In this document: positions 1-5,231 of the stretch, piece by piece | Layout: every line of letters begins with the position of its first letter | Position numbering within the stretch: position 1 is the first letter of the stretch | NCBI GenBank assembly: GCA_005885565.1 | Contig: VAXK01000167.1 | Location: 6,686-16,099, forward strand | From: Actinomycetota bacterium | GTDB lineage: Bacteria > Actinomycetota > Thermoleophilia > Gaiellales > Gaiellaceae | Reading direction: 5' to 3' | Length of the DNA stretch: 9,414 bases | Notes under the pieces: generated by a model | What the model was told of the DNA's origin: nothing | Database searches by the model: none | Seen by the model: only the letters and a program-made list of their open reading frames with translations | Made by a program: the position numbers and the translations under genes

Positions 1-1463
1 GAGACCTCCTTCGCGGCCTTGAGCGCGTTCTCGAGGTTCTGCGGCGCGACGTTCTTGCCGCCCGCCGTGACGATGATGTCCTTCTTCCGGTCGGTGAGGG
101 TCAGGAAGCCCTCCGCGTCGAGCTCGCCCACGTCCCCGGTGCGCAGCCAGCCGTCGGGCGCCAGCACCTCGCGCGTCGCCTCGGGGTCCTTGTGGTAGCC
201 GGCGAAGATCGTCGGCGAGCGGACGAGCACCTCGCCGTCCTCCGCGAGCCGGAGCTCGACGTTCGGCATCGGCAGGCCGACGGTGCCGAACCGGAAGCAC
301 GTCGGCCGGTTGACCGTGGCCGCGGTCGTGCACTCGGTCTGGCCCCAGCCCTCGAGGATGAGCATGTCGAGCGCGTGGAAGAGCTCGCCGATCTCCTTCG
401 CGAGCGGCGCGCCGCCCGAGATGCCGACCCGCAGGCGGCCGCCGAGCTCGGCCTTCACCTTCGAGTACACGAGCCGGTCGGCGAGCCGATGCTCGAGCGC
501 GAGGCGGCCGCGCAGGGGCTCGCCGCGCTGTCGCGGCGCGCTCGCGCGGCGCCCGACGCCGAGCGCCCAGTCCACGACTCGGCGCCGCGGGCCGCTCAGC
601 TCGTCGAAGCGCCCGGTGATCGTCGCGTGGATCTTCTCGTACACGCGCGGCACGCTCGGGAGGACGGTCGGCCGCACCGCCTTGAGGGCCTCGCGCACGC
701 GGTAGGGGTCGGGGCAGAACGCGGTCGTGATCCCGGCGCGCGCGTTCTGGAGGTGCATGAGCCGCCCGAAGTTGTGCGGGAGGGGAAGGTAGAGCAGCAT
801 CACGTCGTCGGGACGTGCCCAGTCGTCGATCGCGAGCGCCGCGTCGACCATCGCGTGGTAGTTGCGGTGGCGGATCATGCAGCCCTTCGGCGGCCCGGTC
901 GTCCCCGAGGTGTAGATGAAGGTGAAGAGGTCGTCGTCGCCGATCGCGGCGACGGTCTCCTCGACGGCGCGGGGGTGCGCCTGCGCGTGCTCGCGGCCCC
1001 GCGCCCGCAGGTCGTCCAGGTCGGCGAAGGTGAGGACGTGCCGGAGGTCGACGCCCTCGATCTTCGCCCGCTGCTCCTCGTCCTCGACGAGCACGCCCAG
1101 CGCGTCGGAGTGCTCGAGGATGTACGCGCAGTCGCGCGCGGAGCCGGTCGCGTAGGCGGGCGCTCCGACCGCGCCGACCAGGGCGAGGGCGAAGTCGAAG
1201 AGCACCCATTCGAGCCGCGTCGAGGCGAGGATCCCGAAGGCGTCGCCCTTCCGGATGCCGAGCGAGAGGAGGCCGTGGGCGAGCTCGTCCACCGCGCGCG
1301 CCGCCTCGCCCCATGAGACCTCGCGCCAGACCCCGGGCTCGTCCTCGACGAGGTACCCGGCGCCGTCCCGTCCTTCCGCGGCGGCGTCGAGCCACAGCCG
1401 CGCGATCGTGCGTCCCGTCGGGGCGATCGTCTTGGGCGGAACGGAAACCGTCGTCTCTGTCAT
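1..1463 (-). CDS. AMP-forming long-chain acyl-CoA synthetase (FadD15-like), C-terminus cut by window edge
   Basis: This enzyme activates a fatty acid with ATP to an acyl-adenylate and then transfers it to CoA. I translated the minus strand from the ATG at 1463 and found one open frame of 487 residues to the window edge. Visible motifs are the ATP-binding loop YTSGTTGPPKG (184-194), GWGQTE (372-377, the family's GYGxTE), TGD with Asp444, and DRKKD (458-462) followed by GGKNVAPQNLE. That ending is typical of the FadD15/FACS branch of about 600 residues, so roughly 110 residues, including the C-terminal lid, lie outside the window. The start fits the family because TIARLW begins the usual N-terminal block at about residue 19. 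No Shine-Dalgarno is visible: a hairpin occupies that position. It is divergent from Ku. Family assignment is firm; chain length preference is inferred. Confidence 0.95.
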   Translation of the reverse strand, partial: MTETTVSVPPKTIAPTGRTIARLWLDAAAEGRDGAGYLVEDEPGVWREVSWGEAARAVDELAHGLLSLGIRKGDAFGILASTRLEWVLFDFALALVGAVGAPAYATGSARDCAYILEHSDALGVLVEDEEQRAKIEGVDLRHVLTFADLDDLRARGREHAQAHPRAVEETVAAIGDDDLFTFIYTSGTTGPPKGCMIRHRNYHAMVDAALAIDDWARPDDVMLLYLPLPHNFGRLMHLQNARAGITTAFCPDPYRVREALKAVRPTVLPSVPRVYEKIHATITGRFDELSGPRRRVVDWALGVGRRASAPRQRGEPLRGRLALEHRLADRLVYSKVKAELGGRLRVGISGGAPLAKEIGELFHALDMLILEGWGQTECTTAATVNRPTCFRFGTVGLPMPNVELRLAEDGEVLVRSPTIFAGYHKDPEATREVLAPDGWLRTGDVGELDAEGFLTLTDRKKDIIVTAGGKNVAPQNLENALKAAKEV

Positions 1464-1472
1464 GGGCGCCGA

Positions 1473-1524
1473 GGCACCGCCTGCGGTGCCGCTTCCAGGA
1501 CGTGCAGGCTTCGCCTGCGCGTCC
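1473..1524 (-). promoter_or_regulatory. Two adjacent stem-loops in the leader of the acyl-CoA synthetase gene
   Basis: Two inverted repeats stand side by side just upstream of the start codon. The nearer one (1473-1490) has perfect 8-base arms, GGCACCGC and GCGGTGCC, around a 2-base loop. The farther one (1498-1509 paired with 1513-1524) has 12-base arms with one T/G mismatch around a TTC loop. Both share the core GCCTGCG. In the mRNA the nearer stem ends 9 bases before the ATG, where a ribosome binding site would lie. They could control translation, or be copies of a genome-wide palindromic repeat. The pairing is seen; the function is inferred. Confidence 0.5.
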
Positions 1525-1571
1525 GTCTGAAATGAACAGTCGGGCCGCTTGGGTTTCCCACGGCGATCCCT

Positions 1572-1577
1572 AGCTTA
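1572..1577 (-). promoter_or_regulatory. Possible -10 box for the acyl-CoA synthetase gene
   Basis: TAAGCT on the minus strand matches TANNNT and would start an RNA near 1565, giving a leader of about 100 bases that contains both stem-loops. No -35 match is visible. A nearby inverted repeat, GGGAA(N5)TTCCC at 1586-1600, could be an operator. This is weak evidence based on the motif alone. Confidence 0.2.
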
Positions 1578-1623
1578 GTTCGAGAGGGAAGCGCGTTCCC
1601 GGGGCGAACCTCGGTGGTCCCAC

Positions 1624-1629
1624 TAGACT
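1624..1629 (+). promoter_or_regulatory. Possible -10 box for ku
   Basis: TAGACT fits TANNNT and ends 13 bases before the ku ATG, which predicts a very short leader of about 6 bases. There is no recognisable -35 element at the expected spacing and no clear Shine-Dalgarno (only GTGAG nearby). Confidence 0.3.
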
Positions 1630-1642
1630 TGGACGTGAGCCC

Positions 1643-2503
1643 ATGCGCACGATCTGGAACGGTTCCATCAGCTTCGGTCTCGTCAGCATCCCGATCGGGT
1701 TGGCGGTCGCGACCCAGCGCTCGGACATCGCCTTTCGCACGCTCCATCGCGAGTGCGGCACGCCGATCAAGCAGAAGCGCTACTGCCCGTTCCACGAGCG
1801 CGACGTCGAGGCCGAGGAGCTCGTAAAGGGCTGGGAGGTCGCGAAGGGCGAGTTCGTGATCGTCGAGGAGTCCGATCTCGAGGCGGTCGCGCTCCAGCGC
1901 TCGCAGTCGATCGAGATCCTGCGCTTCGTCGCGCTTGCCGACGTCGATCCCGTCTACTTCGACCGGACGTACTTCCTGGCGCCGGCGACCACCGCCGCCC
2001 AGCGGCGACCCTATGTGCTCCTGCTGCGGGCCATGGAGGAGACGGGCATGGCCGCGATCGGCAAGTTCGTGCTCTGGGGCAAGGAGAACCTGTGCCTCAT
2101 CCGGCCGCACGGCGAGTCGCTCGCGCTCGAGACGCTCTTCTTCGCAGAGGACGTGCGCTCCCGCCAGGAGATCGAGGAGGCGGTCGAGTCGACCGACGTG
2201 AAGAAGCCGGAGCTCGACCTCGCCCGCCAGGTGATCGAGAGCCTCGTCGGCGAGTTCGATCCGGCGGAGTTCGAGAACGAGTACAGGCGCGACCTGCGCG
2301 CCATGCTCGAGGCGAAGCTCGCCGGCCAGGAGGTTGCGCGGCCGGAACCGGTCCCGGAGACGCCCGTGGTCGACCTCATGGACGCGCTGAAGAAGAGCGT
2401 CGCCGAGGTGCAGCAGCGCGGCTCTGCGGACGGCAAGGCGAAGACCTCAGGCCGGAAGCGGGCCTCGCGCGAGCGCGCGGGCTCTGCGCGCAAGTCCGCT
2501 TAG
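1643..2503 (+). CDS. ku: Bacterial non-homologous end-joining protein Ku
   Basis: Ku binds double-strand DNA ends as a homodimeric ring and recruits ligase LigD for end joining in the cytoplasm. The 286-residue product has the family's N-terminus (MRTIWNGSISFGLVSIPIGL), which fixes the ATG at 1643, and the core runs through QKRYCPFHERDVEAEELVKGWE, DPVYFDRTYFLAP and YVLLLRAMEETGMAAIGKFV to about residue 190. The LARQVIESLVGEFDPAEF and YRRDLRAMLEAKLAG blocks follow. The last 30 residues are Lys/Arg-rich (GRKRASRERAGSARKSA), the basic tail known in bacterial Ku to affect DNA binding. Length is normal. No ligD is in the window, although the two are often linked, so the ligase is expected elsewhere. 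It is divergent from the acyl-CoA synthetase gene and looks monocistronic. Confidence 0.97.
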   Translation: MRTIWNGSISFGLVSIPIGLAVATQRSDIAFRTLHRECGTPIKQKRYCPFHERDVEAEELVKGWEVAKGEFVIVEESDLEAVALQRSQSIEILRFVALADVDPVYFDRTYFLAPATTAAQRRPYVLLLRAMEETGMAAIGKFVLWGKENLCLIRPHGESLALETLFFAEDVRSRQEIEEAVESTDVKKPELDLARQVIESLVGEFDPAEFENEYRRDLRAMLEAKLAGQEVARPEPVPETPVVDLMDALKKSVAEVQQRGSADGKAKTSGRKRASRERAGSARKSA

Positions 2504-2619
2504 GTCGTCACGCTTCCGGCGCTCGCGCGTCACCATGCGTGCGCTTTTCGCCGCTACGCTAGAAAGCGGGTGGTGGGTCGGGGTGCCCCAGCGGCTGCTG
2601 CTGCGGTGGCGATCGGTGC

Positions 2620-2641
2620 GGCGGCCGGCCGATCGGCCGCC
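2620..2641 (-). terminator. Hairpin after the 56-residue gene
   Basis: GGCGGCCG and CGGCCGCC form perfect 8-base arms around GCCGAT, starting 3 bases beyond the stop codon of the minus-strand gene. There is no U-run, so it would be a stem-only terminator as often proposed in GC-rich bacteria. It could also act on transcripts leaving ku. Confidence 0.45.
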
Positions 2642-2644
2642 TTC

Positions 2645-2815
2645 TTAGTGCGGCTCCGAGATGGCGCCCAGCGCCTGGAGCTGTGCCTGGAAGAGGGTCT
2701 TGTCGATCTTCCCCTGGTAGATCGGGACGCCCTCCTGGACACAGACGCGGATGACCTCGCTCCGGTCGATGCCCAGCTCCTTCGACAGCTCGTCAGGCGT
2801 CAGGTGGTTCGCCAT
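2645..2815 (-). CDS. Small helix-turn-helix-like protein, 56 residues, function unknown
   Basis: The product starts MANHLTPDELSKELGIDRSE and ends GAISEPH. The ATG at 2815 is preceded by a strong ribosome binding site (GGGAGGA, 5 bases upstream), one of the best in the window. The first 30 residues read as two short helices with a turn, LTPDELSKELGIDRSEVIRV, resembling the small winged or MerR-like DNA-binding folds or the N-terminal subdomain of translation factor IF-2. The second half (VPIYQGKIDKTLFQ) may form a beta-hairpin and helix. There is no signal peptide or membrane segment. I do not recognise a named family. The codon pattern and ribosome binding site argue that it is real, and the opposite-strand frame over the same bases looks like a shadow. 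A GC-rich hairpin follows directly after the stop. Confidence 0.75.
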   Translation of the reverse strand: MANHLTPDELSKELGIDRSEVIRVCVQEGVPIYQGKIDKTLFQAQLQALGAISEPH

Positions 2816-2835
2816 GTCGCTCCTCCCTGTCCACG

Positions 2836-2866
2836 AAAAAACCCGCCGGCGCGTTGCGCGGACGGG
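2836..2866 (-). terminator. Terminator-like hairpin with U6 in the leader of the 56-residue gene (possible attenuator)
   Basis: On the minus strand CCCG pairs with CGGG and CGCG with CGCG around a CAA loop, with a small internal asymmetry, and six Ts follow (complement of 2836-2841). This is a standard intrinsic terminator, but it lies 21 bases upstream of the start codon and no minus-strand gene precedes it. It therefore ends either a small RNA or an attenuated leader. The 5' arm region (2860-2866) can instead pair with 2825-2832, next to the ribosome binding site: GTCC with GGAC, then CCC with GGG past one bulged base. The pairings are seen; regulation is inferred. Confidence 0.55.
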
Positions 2867-2939
2867 CTCGTGAGACCATTAGTTTGCCGCTGCGGGATTC
2901 AAAGGGCCCGCCCCCCTCGGGTGCTCATCGCGCACGAAG

Positions 2940-2945
2940 GATAAT
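2940..2945 (+). promoter_or_regulatory. Probable -10 box for the alpha/beta hydrolase, leaderless
   Basis: GATAAT differs from the TATAAT consensus at one position and ends 8 bases before the GTG start at 2954, so the RNA would begin at or within two bases of the start codon. No Shine-Dalgarno is properly placed, which fits a leaderless mRNA. No good -35 is visible. Confidence 0.4.
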
Positions 2946-2953
2946 CGCCGCCG

Positions 2954-3799
2954 GTGACGGGCGCAACGGAGCCGCGGCTCGCCGGGCTCGAGGAGCGGTG
3001 GACGACGGTGCGCGGCGCGCGCATCCGCTACTTCGTGGGTGGTGGCGGGCCGTCGCTCCTCCTCGTGCACGGTCTCGGCGGAGCGGCGTCGAACTGGGTC
3101 GAGCTCGCGCCGGCGCTCGCGCGGAGCTACCGCGTGCTGGCGCTCGACCTGCCGGGACACGGCGGCTCGTCGCCGCTCCCGGCCGCGCCGAGCCTGACGC
3201 CGTTCGCCGACGTGCTCGCCGCAGTCGCCGAGCGCGAGGCGTTGCTTCCGGCGGCCGTCGTCGGGCATTCCCTCGGCGGCCTGGTGGGGCTGAGGCTCGC
3301 GCTTCGCCGCCCGGACGCGATTCGCGCGCTCGTTCTCGCCGCCTCGGCAGGGATCTCGTCCGGCACCCGCGCCCGCGAGGTCGCCGTGACCACGCTCGTC
3401 CTCGCGCGGCCAGCGCGCTTCGTCGCTCCCTTCCGCGGGCTCGTAGCGCGACTCTCGTTGCTTCGCTATCCCGTGTTCGGCTTCTTCGAGGTCTCGGATG
3501 CGGCTGCCCTCTCGCCCGCGGCGGTCGAGGGCTTTCTCGCCGGCCCCGCGCTGCACACGGACGTTCTGAGCGCGGGCCGTGCGCTCGTCGCGGACGACCC
3601 GCGCGTCGACCTCGGCGCCGTTCGCTGTCCCTGCCTCGTGCTCGCCGGTGCGCGTGACCGCATGGTTCCCGTTACGGACGCGATCGAGTACGCGCGACGG
3701 CTGCGCGCACCGCTCCGCATCGTCCCCGACTGCGGCCATCTCGTGATCGGTGAGCGCCCCGACGCCTGCGTCGAGGCGATCGCGGAGCTCTTGGGCTAG
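2954..3799 (+). CDS. Alpha/beta-fold hydrolase, serine esterase or lipase type
   Basis: This 281-residue cytoplasmic hydrolase has the complete family layout: the oxyanion-hole motif HGLGG (39-43), DLPGHG (65-70), the nucleophile elbow GHSLGG with Ser106, the acid Asp235 in GARDRMVP, and His262 in DCGHLVIGERP. The region between about 135 and 210 is the helical cap that determines substrate. It resembles the broad MhpC/haloperoxidase-like group, whose members cleave esters, lactones or C-C bonds; the substrate cannot be read from the sequence. The start is GTG, chosen because a -10 box lies 8 bases upstream and the conserved first strand (TVRGARIRYFVGG) begins soon after. There is no signal peptide. 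Its stop codon overlaps, tail to tail, the stop of the damaged minus-strand gene. Confidence 0.93.
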   Translation: MTGATEPRLAGLEERWTTVRGARIRYFVGGGGPSLLLVHGLGGAASNWVELAPALARSYRVLALDLPGHGGSSPLPAAPSLTPFADVLAAVAEREALLPAAVVGHSLGGLVGLRLALRRPDAIRALVLAASAGISSGTRAREVAVTTLVLARPARFVAPFRGLVARLSLLRYPVFGFFEVSDAAALSPAAVEGFLAGPALHTDVLSAGRALVADDPRVDLGAVRCPCLVLAGARDRMVPVTDAIEYARRLRAPLRIVPDCGHLVIGERPDACVEAIAELLG

Positions 3800-4159
3800 C
3801 CGGCCGCGCCGCCTCGGCGCTCCTCCAGCTGCGCTCGCATCCGTGCGGCGAGAGTCTCGAGGCGCCGGACGAACTCTTCGTCGACGTCCCCAGGCTGAGG
3901 CTGAGGCGGGAGGGTGTCGGGTTCACCAACACGACTGCCGCAAGGGCGATTCCAGGCACGAACCCGAAGGCGGCTCCGTAGTAGTTGATCGCCTCGCCGA
4001 CGCGTTCCGCGGGAGCCCGTCGAGCGCTCGGATGAAGCCGTAGAGCGAGCTGGACAAGGTCACCGGCAGCCCGATCGAGGCGAACGCAGCGAGGCTGAGA
4101 TCGAGCGAGCTGCGCGTCGTCCCGATGGTAGAGGCGGCTGCCTCGCTGCGATAGGCCAA
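3796..4159 (-). pseudogene. Two-span membrane protein gene broken by two apparent single-base deletions
   Basis: No single frame spans this stretch, but three minus-strand frames join into one plausible protein of about 121 residues. From TTG at 4159 the first part contains SLDLSLAAFASIGLPVTLSS, a membrane-like segment, and ends at LDGLP near 4010. The second frame continues AERVGEAINYYGAAFGF and VPGIALAAVVLV, a second span, to about 3924. The third frame gives EPDTLPPQPQPGDVDEEF and an Arg/Glu-rich helix ending ERRGGAAG, with its stop at 3796. Adding one G near 4009 (CCGGCGG for CCGCGG) and one near 3925 (GTGGAA for GTGAA) restores a single frame. It follows the DUF3467 gene by 11 bases. No ATG or GTG start is visible. 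I do not recognise the family. Decay or sequencing error are both possible. Confidence 0.6.
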
Positions 4160-4170
4160 AACGGACGAAG

Positions 4171-4512
4171 CTATTCCGCCTGCTCCTCCTGCTCCGGGCG
4201 CTTGATCTCGCCCCACGCGCTCTCGTAGGCCGTCAGGTTGTCGTTCAGCGCCCGCATGACGTCGAAGAGCAACGTGACCGGGATCCGGACGCGGGAGACG
4301 ACGCGGCACGGCACGATCGGCGTGCCGTGCTCGTCCTCGGGGTCCGGCGGCTGGACCGGCTGCATCGCCGCGAAGTCGAGGGTGAACTCGTACGCCGTGT
4401 GCCACACGCCGAGCGTGTTGGCGTAGACCCCGCCCTCCTGCTCCGGTGGGACGTAGAAGCGGTACTCGCCTTCGTGCTGCTCCTCGTCGTGGTCGTGCTC
4501 GTGCGGATCCAC
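4171..4512 (-). CDS. DUF3467 family protein
   Basis: This 113-residue protein carries the DUF3467 pattern: YANTLGVWHTAYEFTLDF (30-47), then a strand pair with PCRVVSRVRIP and a helix LLFDVMRALNDNLTAYESAWG leading to EIKRP. The biochemical function of the family is not known to me. The N-terminus is acidic and histidine-rich (HEHDHDEEQHEGE), which could bind metal or simply be disordered. There is no signal or membrane segment. The start is GTG at 4512; there is no Shine-Dalgarno, but a minus-strand TAGCGT box ends 6 bases upstream, so translation is probably leaderless. It shares its upstream region with the duplicated tRNA-Pro promoter unit on the other strand. A broken membrane protein gene follows after 11 bases and may once have been its operon partner. 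Confidence 0.85.
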   Translation of the reverse strand: MDPHEHDHDEEQHEGEYRFYVPPEQEGGVYANTLGVWHTAYEFTLDFAAMQPVQPPDPEDEHGTPIVPCRVVSRVRIPVTLLFDVMRALNDNLTAYESAWGEIKRPEQEEQAE

Positions 4513-4517
4513 ACCGA

Positions 4518-4620
4518 GACGCTAACCCTTCCGGGCTCGGGGTGTGGCGCAGCCTGGTAGAGCCCCTCCTTTCGAAGACGCTAACCTGTCGAGGCTTCGG
4601 GGTGTGGCGCAGCCTGGTAG
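4518..4620 (+). repeat. Partial tandem duplication of the tRNA-Pro promoter and 5' half
   Basis: A unit of about 43 bases occurs twice. Copy one (4518-4560) and copy two (4577-4620) share GACGCTAACC, then diverge over about 10 bases, then share 23 identical bases from the tRNA 5' end through the D arm (4538-4560 and 4598-4620). The offset is 60 bases in the tRNA part and 59 in the promoter part. Copy one breaks off after CCTGGTAG and has no anticodon, T arm or 3' acceptor strand, so it is a tRNA fragment. It does not look like a phage attachment site, which would normally repeat the 3' end of the tRNA. Confidence 0.8.
4519..4528. promoter_or_regulatory. Overlapping divergent -10 boxes between DUF3467 and the tRNA-Pro fragment
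   Basis: The bases ACGCTAACCC hold TAGCGT on the minus strand (4524 to 4519), 6 bases before the DUF3467 GTG, and TAACCC on the plus strand (4523-4528), 9 bases before the tRNA fragment. The plus box recurs in better form as TAACCT at 4582-4587, 10 bases before the intact tRNA. These are motif-level calls without -35 support. Confidence 0.35.
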
Positions 4621-4671
4621 CGCGCTCCGTTCGGGTCGGAGAGGTCCCCAGTTCAAATCTGGGCACCCCGA
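4598..4671 (+). tRNA. tRNA-Pro (anticodon CGG)
   Basis: The sequence folds into a full cloverleaf of 74 bases. The acceptor stem is CGGGGTG paired with CACCCCG (4598-4604 and 4664-4670), with discriminator A at 4671. The D stem is GCGC/GCGC. The anticodon stem is CTCCG/CGGAG with loop TTCGGGT, so the anticodon is CGG, reading the proline codon CCG that is common in GC-rich genomes. The T arm is CCCAG-TTCAAAT-CTGGG. CCA is not encoded. A TAACCT box lies 10 bases upstream, and a strong hairpin follows 5 bases after the gene. Confidence 0.97.
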
Positions 4672-4676
4672 TTGGA

Positions 4677-4702
4677 CGCGGGGGAACCCTGGTTCCCCCG
4701 CG
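4677..4702. terminator. Perfect 12-base-arm hairpin between tRNA-Pro and the DoxX gene
   Basis: CGCGGGGGAACC and GGTTCCCCCGCG pair perfectly around a 2-base CT spacer. It lies 5 bases after the tRNA on the plus strand and 10 bases after the DoxX gene on the minus strand, so it can end both convergent transcripts. Neither side has a U-run, as in many GC-rich genomes. Confidence 0.75.
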
Positions 4703-4712
4703 AGCCCCCTCC

Positions 4713-5228
4713 TCAAGTAACCGTCGCTTGGCGCAGACGTTCGCGTCGCCGGCCGAGCAGCAGGGTGGCCAGGCTAACCCCGACTCCGACGACGAGCACG
4801 CCGACGCCCCATCGCAGGCCGCTCAGGTTGTCGTCCCAGCTCAGGGCGCGGTCGATCGAGAAGCGGCCGGGACCCGTCGCGGCCACGGCAACGGCGACGG
4901 TCAGCAGCACCAGGTTGAACTCGTAGCCGCCGTTGCCGTTCCAGAAGCCGTTCTTGAAGTGCACCAGCGCGATCGCGTTCAGCATCACGACGACGATGCC
5001 GAGTGCGGCCAGCGGTGTCAGTAAACCAAGGGCGAAGAGCAGGCCCGCGCACTCGGTGAGGGCCAGGCCCAGAGCCATCGACGCAGGCTGCCGAAAGCCG
5101 AAGTTGCGGAGCATCCCCTGCACGCCGGTGAGCCCGGGCCCGTCGAACCAGCCGAGCAGCTTCTGCGCGCCGTGGGCGGCCATCGTCCCGCCGACGACCA
5201 CGCGCAGCAGGAGGAGCCCGTAGGACAT
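4713..5228 (-). CDS. DoxX family integral membrane protein
   Basis: This 171-residue protein has the DoxX signature N-terminus: LLLLRVVVGGTMAAHGAQKL, then GWFDGPGLTGVQGML. Predicted spans lie near residues 3-20, 50-68, 70-92, 104-118 and 140-160, and the tail is basic (RRRERLRQ). DoxX proteins are small cytoplasmic-membrane proteins. Some are subunits of a thiosulfate:quinone oxidoreductase and others take part in redox or thiol stress complexes, but most have no assigned role, so I do not assign one here. The ATG at 5228 has a weak AGGAA upstream and lies 3 bases after the preceding stop, so it is probably translationally coupled. It is the last gene of the operon that starts with the MFS exporter, and a strong hairpin follows. 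Confidence 0.92.
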   Translation of the reverse strand: MSYGLLLLRVVVGGTMAAHGAQKLLGWFDGPGLTGVQGMLRNFGFRQPASMALGLALTECAGLLFALGLLTPLAALGIVVVMLNAIALVHFKNGFWNGNGGYEFNLVLLTVAVAVAATGPGRFSIDRALSWDDNLSGLRWGVGVLVVGVGVSLATLLLGRRRERLRQATVT

Positions 5229-5231
5229 GCG

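Noticed and set aside
192..1316. Long plus-strand frame of 374 codons
   Set aside because: It is antisense to the acyl-CoA synthetase, whose motifs are unmistakable. The product is a low-complexity Arg/Ala/Glu/Val string typical of GC-rich shadow frames.
1460..2110. Minus-strand frame of 216 codons opposite ku
   Set aside because: Ku on the plus strand is certain. This frame has no domain motifs and its end runs through the leader stem-loops.
2542..2568. Possible ku terminator, CGCTTT paired with AAAGCG
   Set aside because: The arms are only 6 bases with a 15-base loop and no U-run, so chance pairing is likely.
2570..2944. Plus-strand frame of 124 codons with GTG start 9 bases after a TACGCT box
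   Set aside because: The start position is tempting and the first 25 residues look hydrophobic, but the rest is antisense to the 56-residue gene with the strong ribosome binding site and reads like a shadow.
4538..4604. Upstream tRNA-Pro copy as a second functional tRNA
   Set aside because: It has the acceptor 5' strand and D arm, but no anticodon stem, T arm or CACCCCG partner of its own.
3923..4666. Minus-strand frame of 247 codons spanning DUF3467 and the tRNA
   Set aside because: Only its last part belongs to the broken membrane gene. The rest is out of frame over DUF3467 and crosses the tRNA on the other strand.
4518..4671. Integrative element attachment site at the tRNA
   Set aside because: The repeat copies the 5' half rather than the 3' end, the copies are only about 60 bases apart, and there is no integrase nearby.
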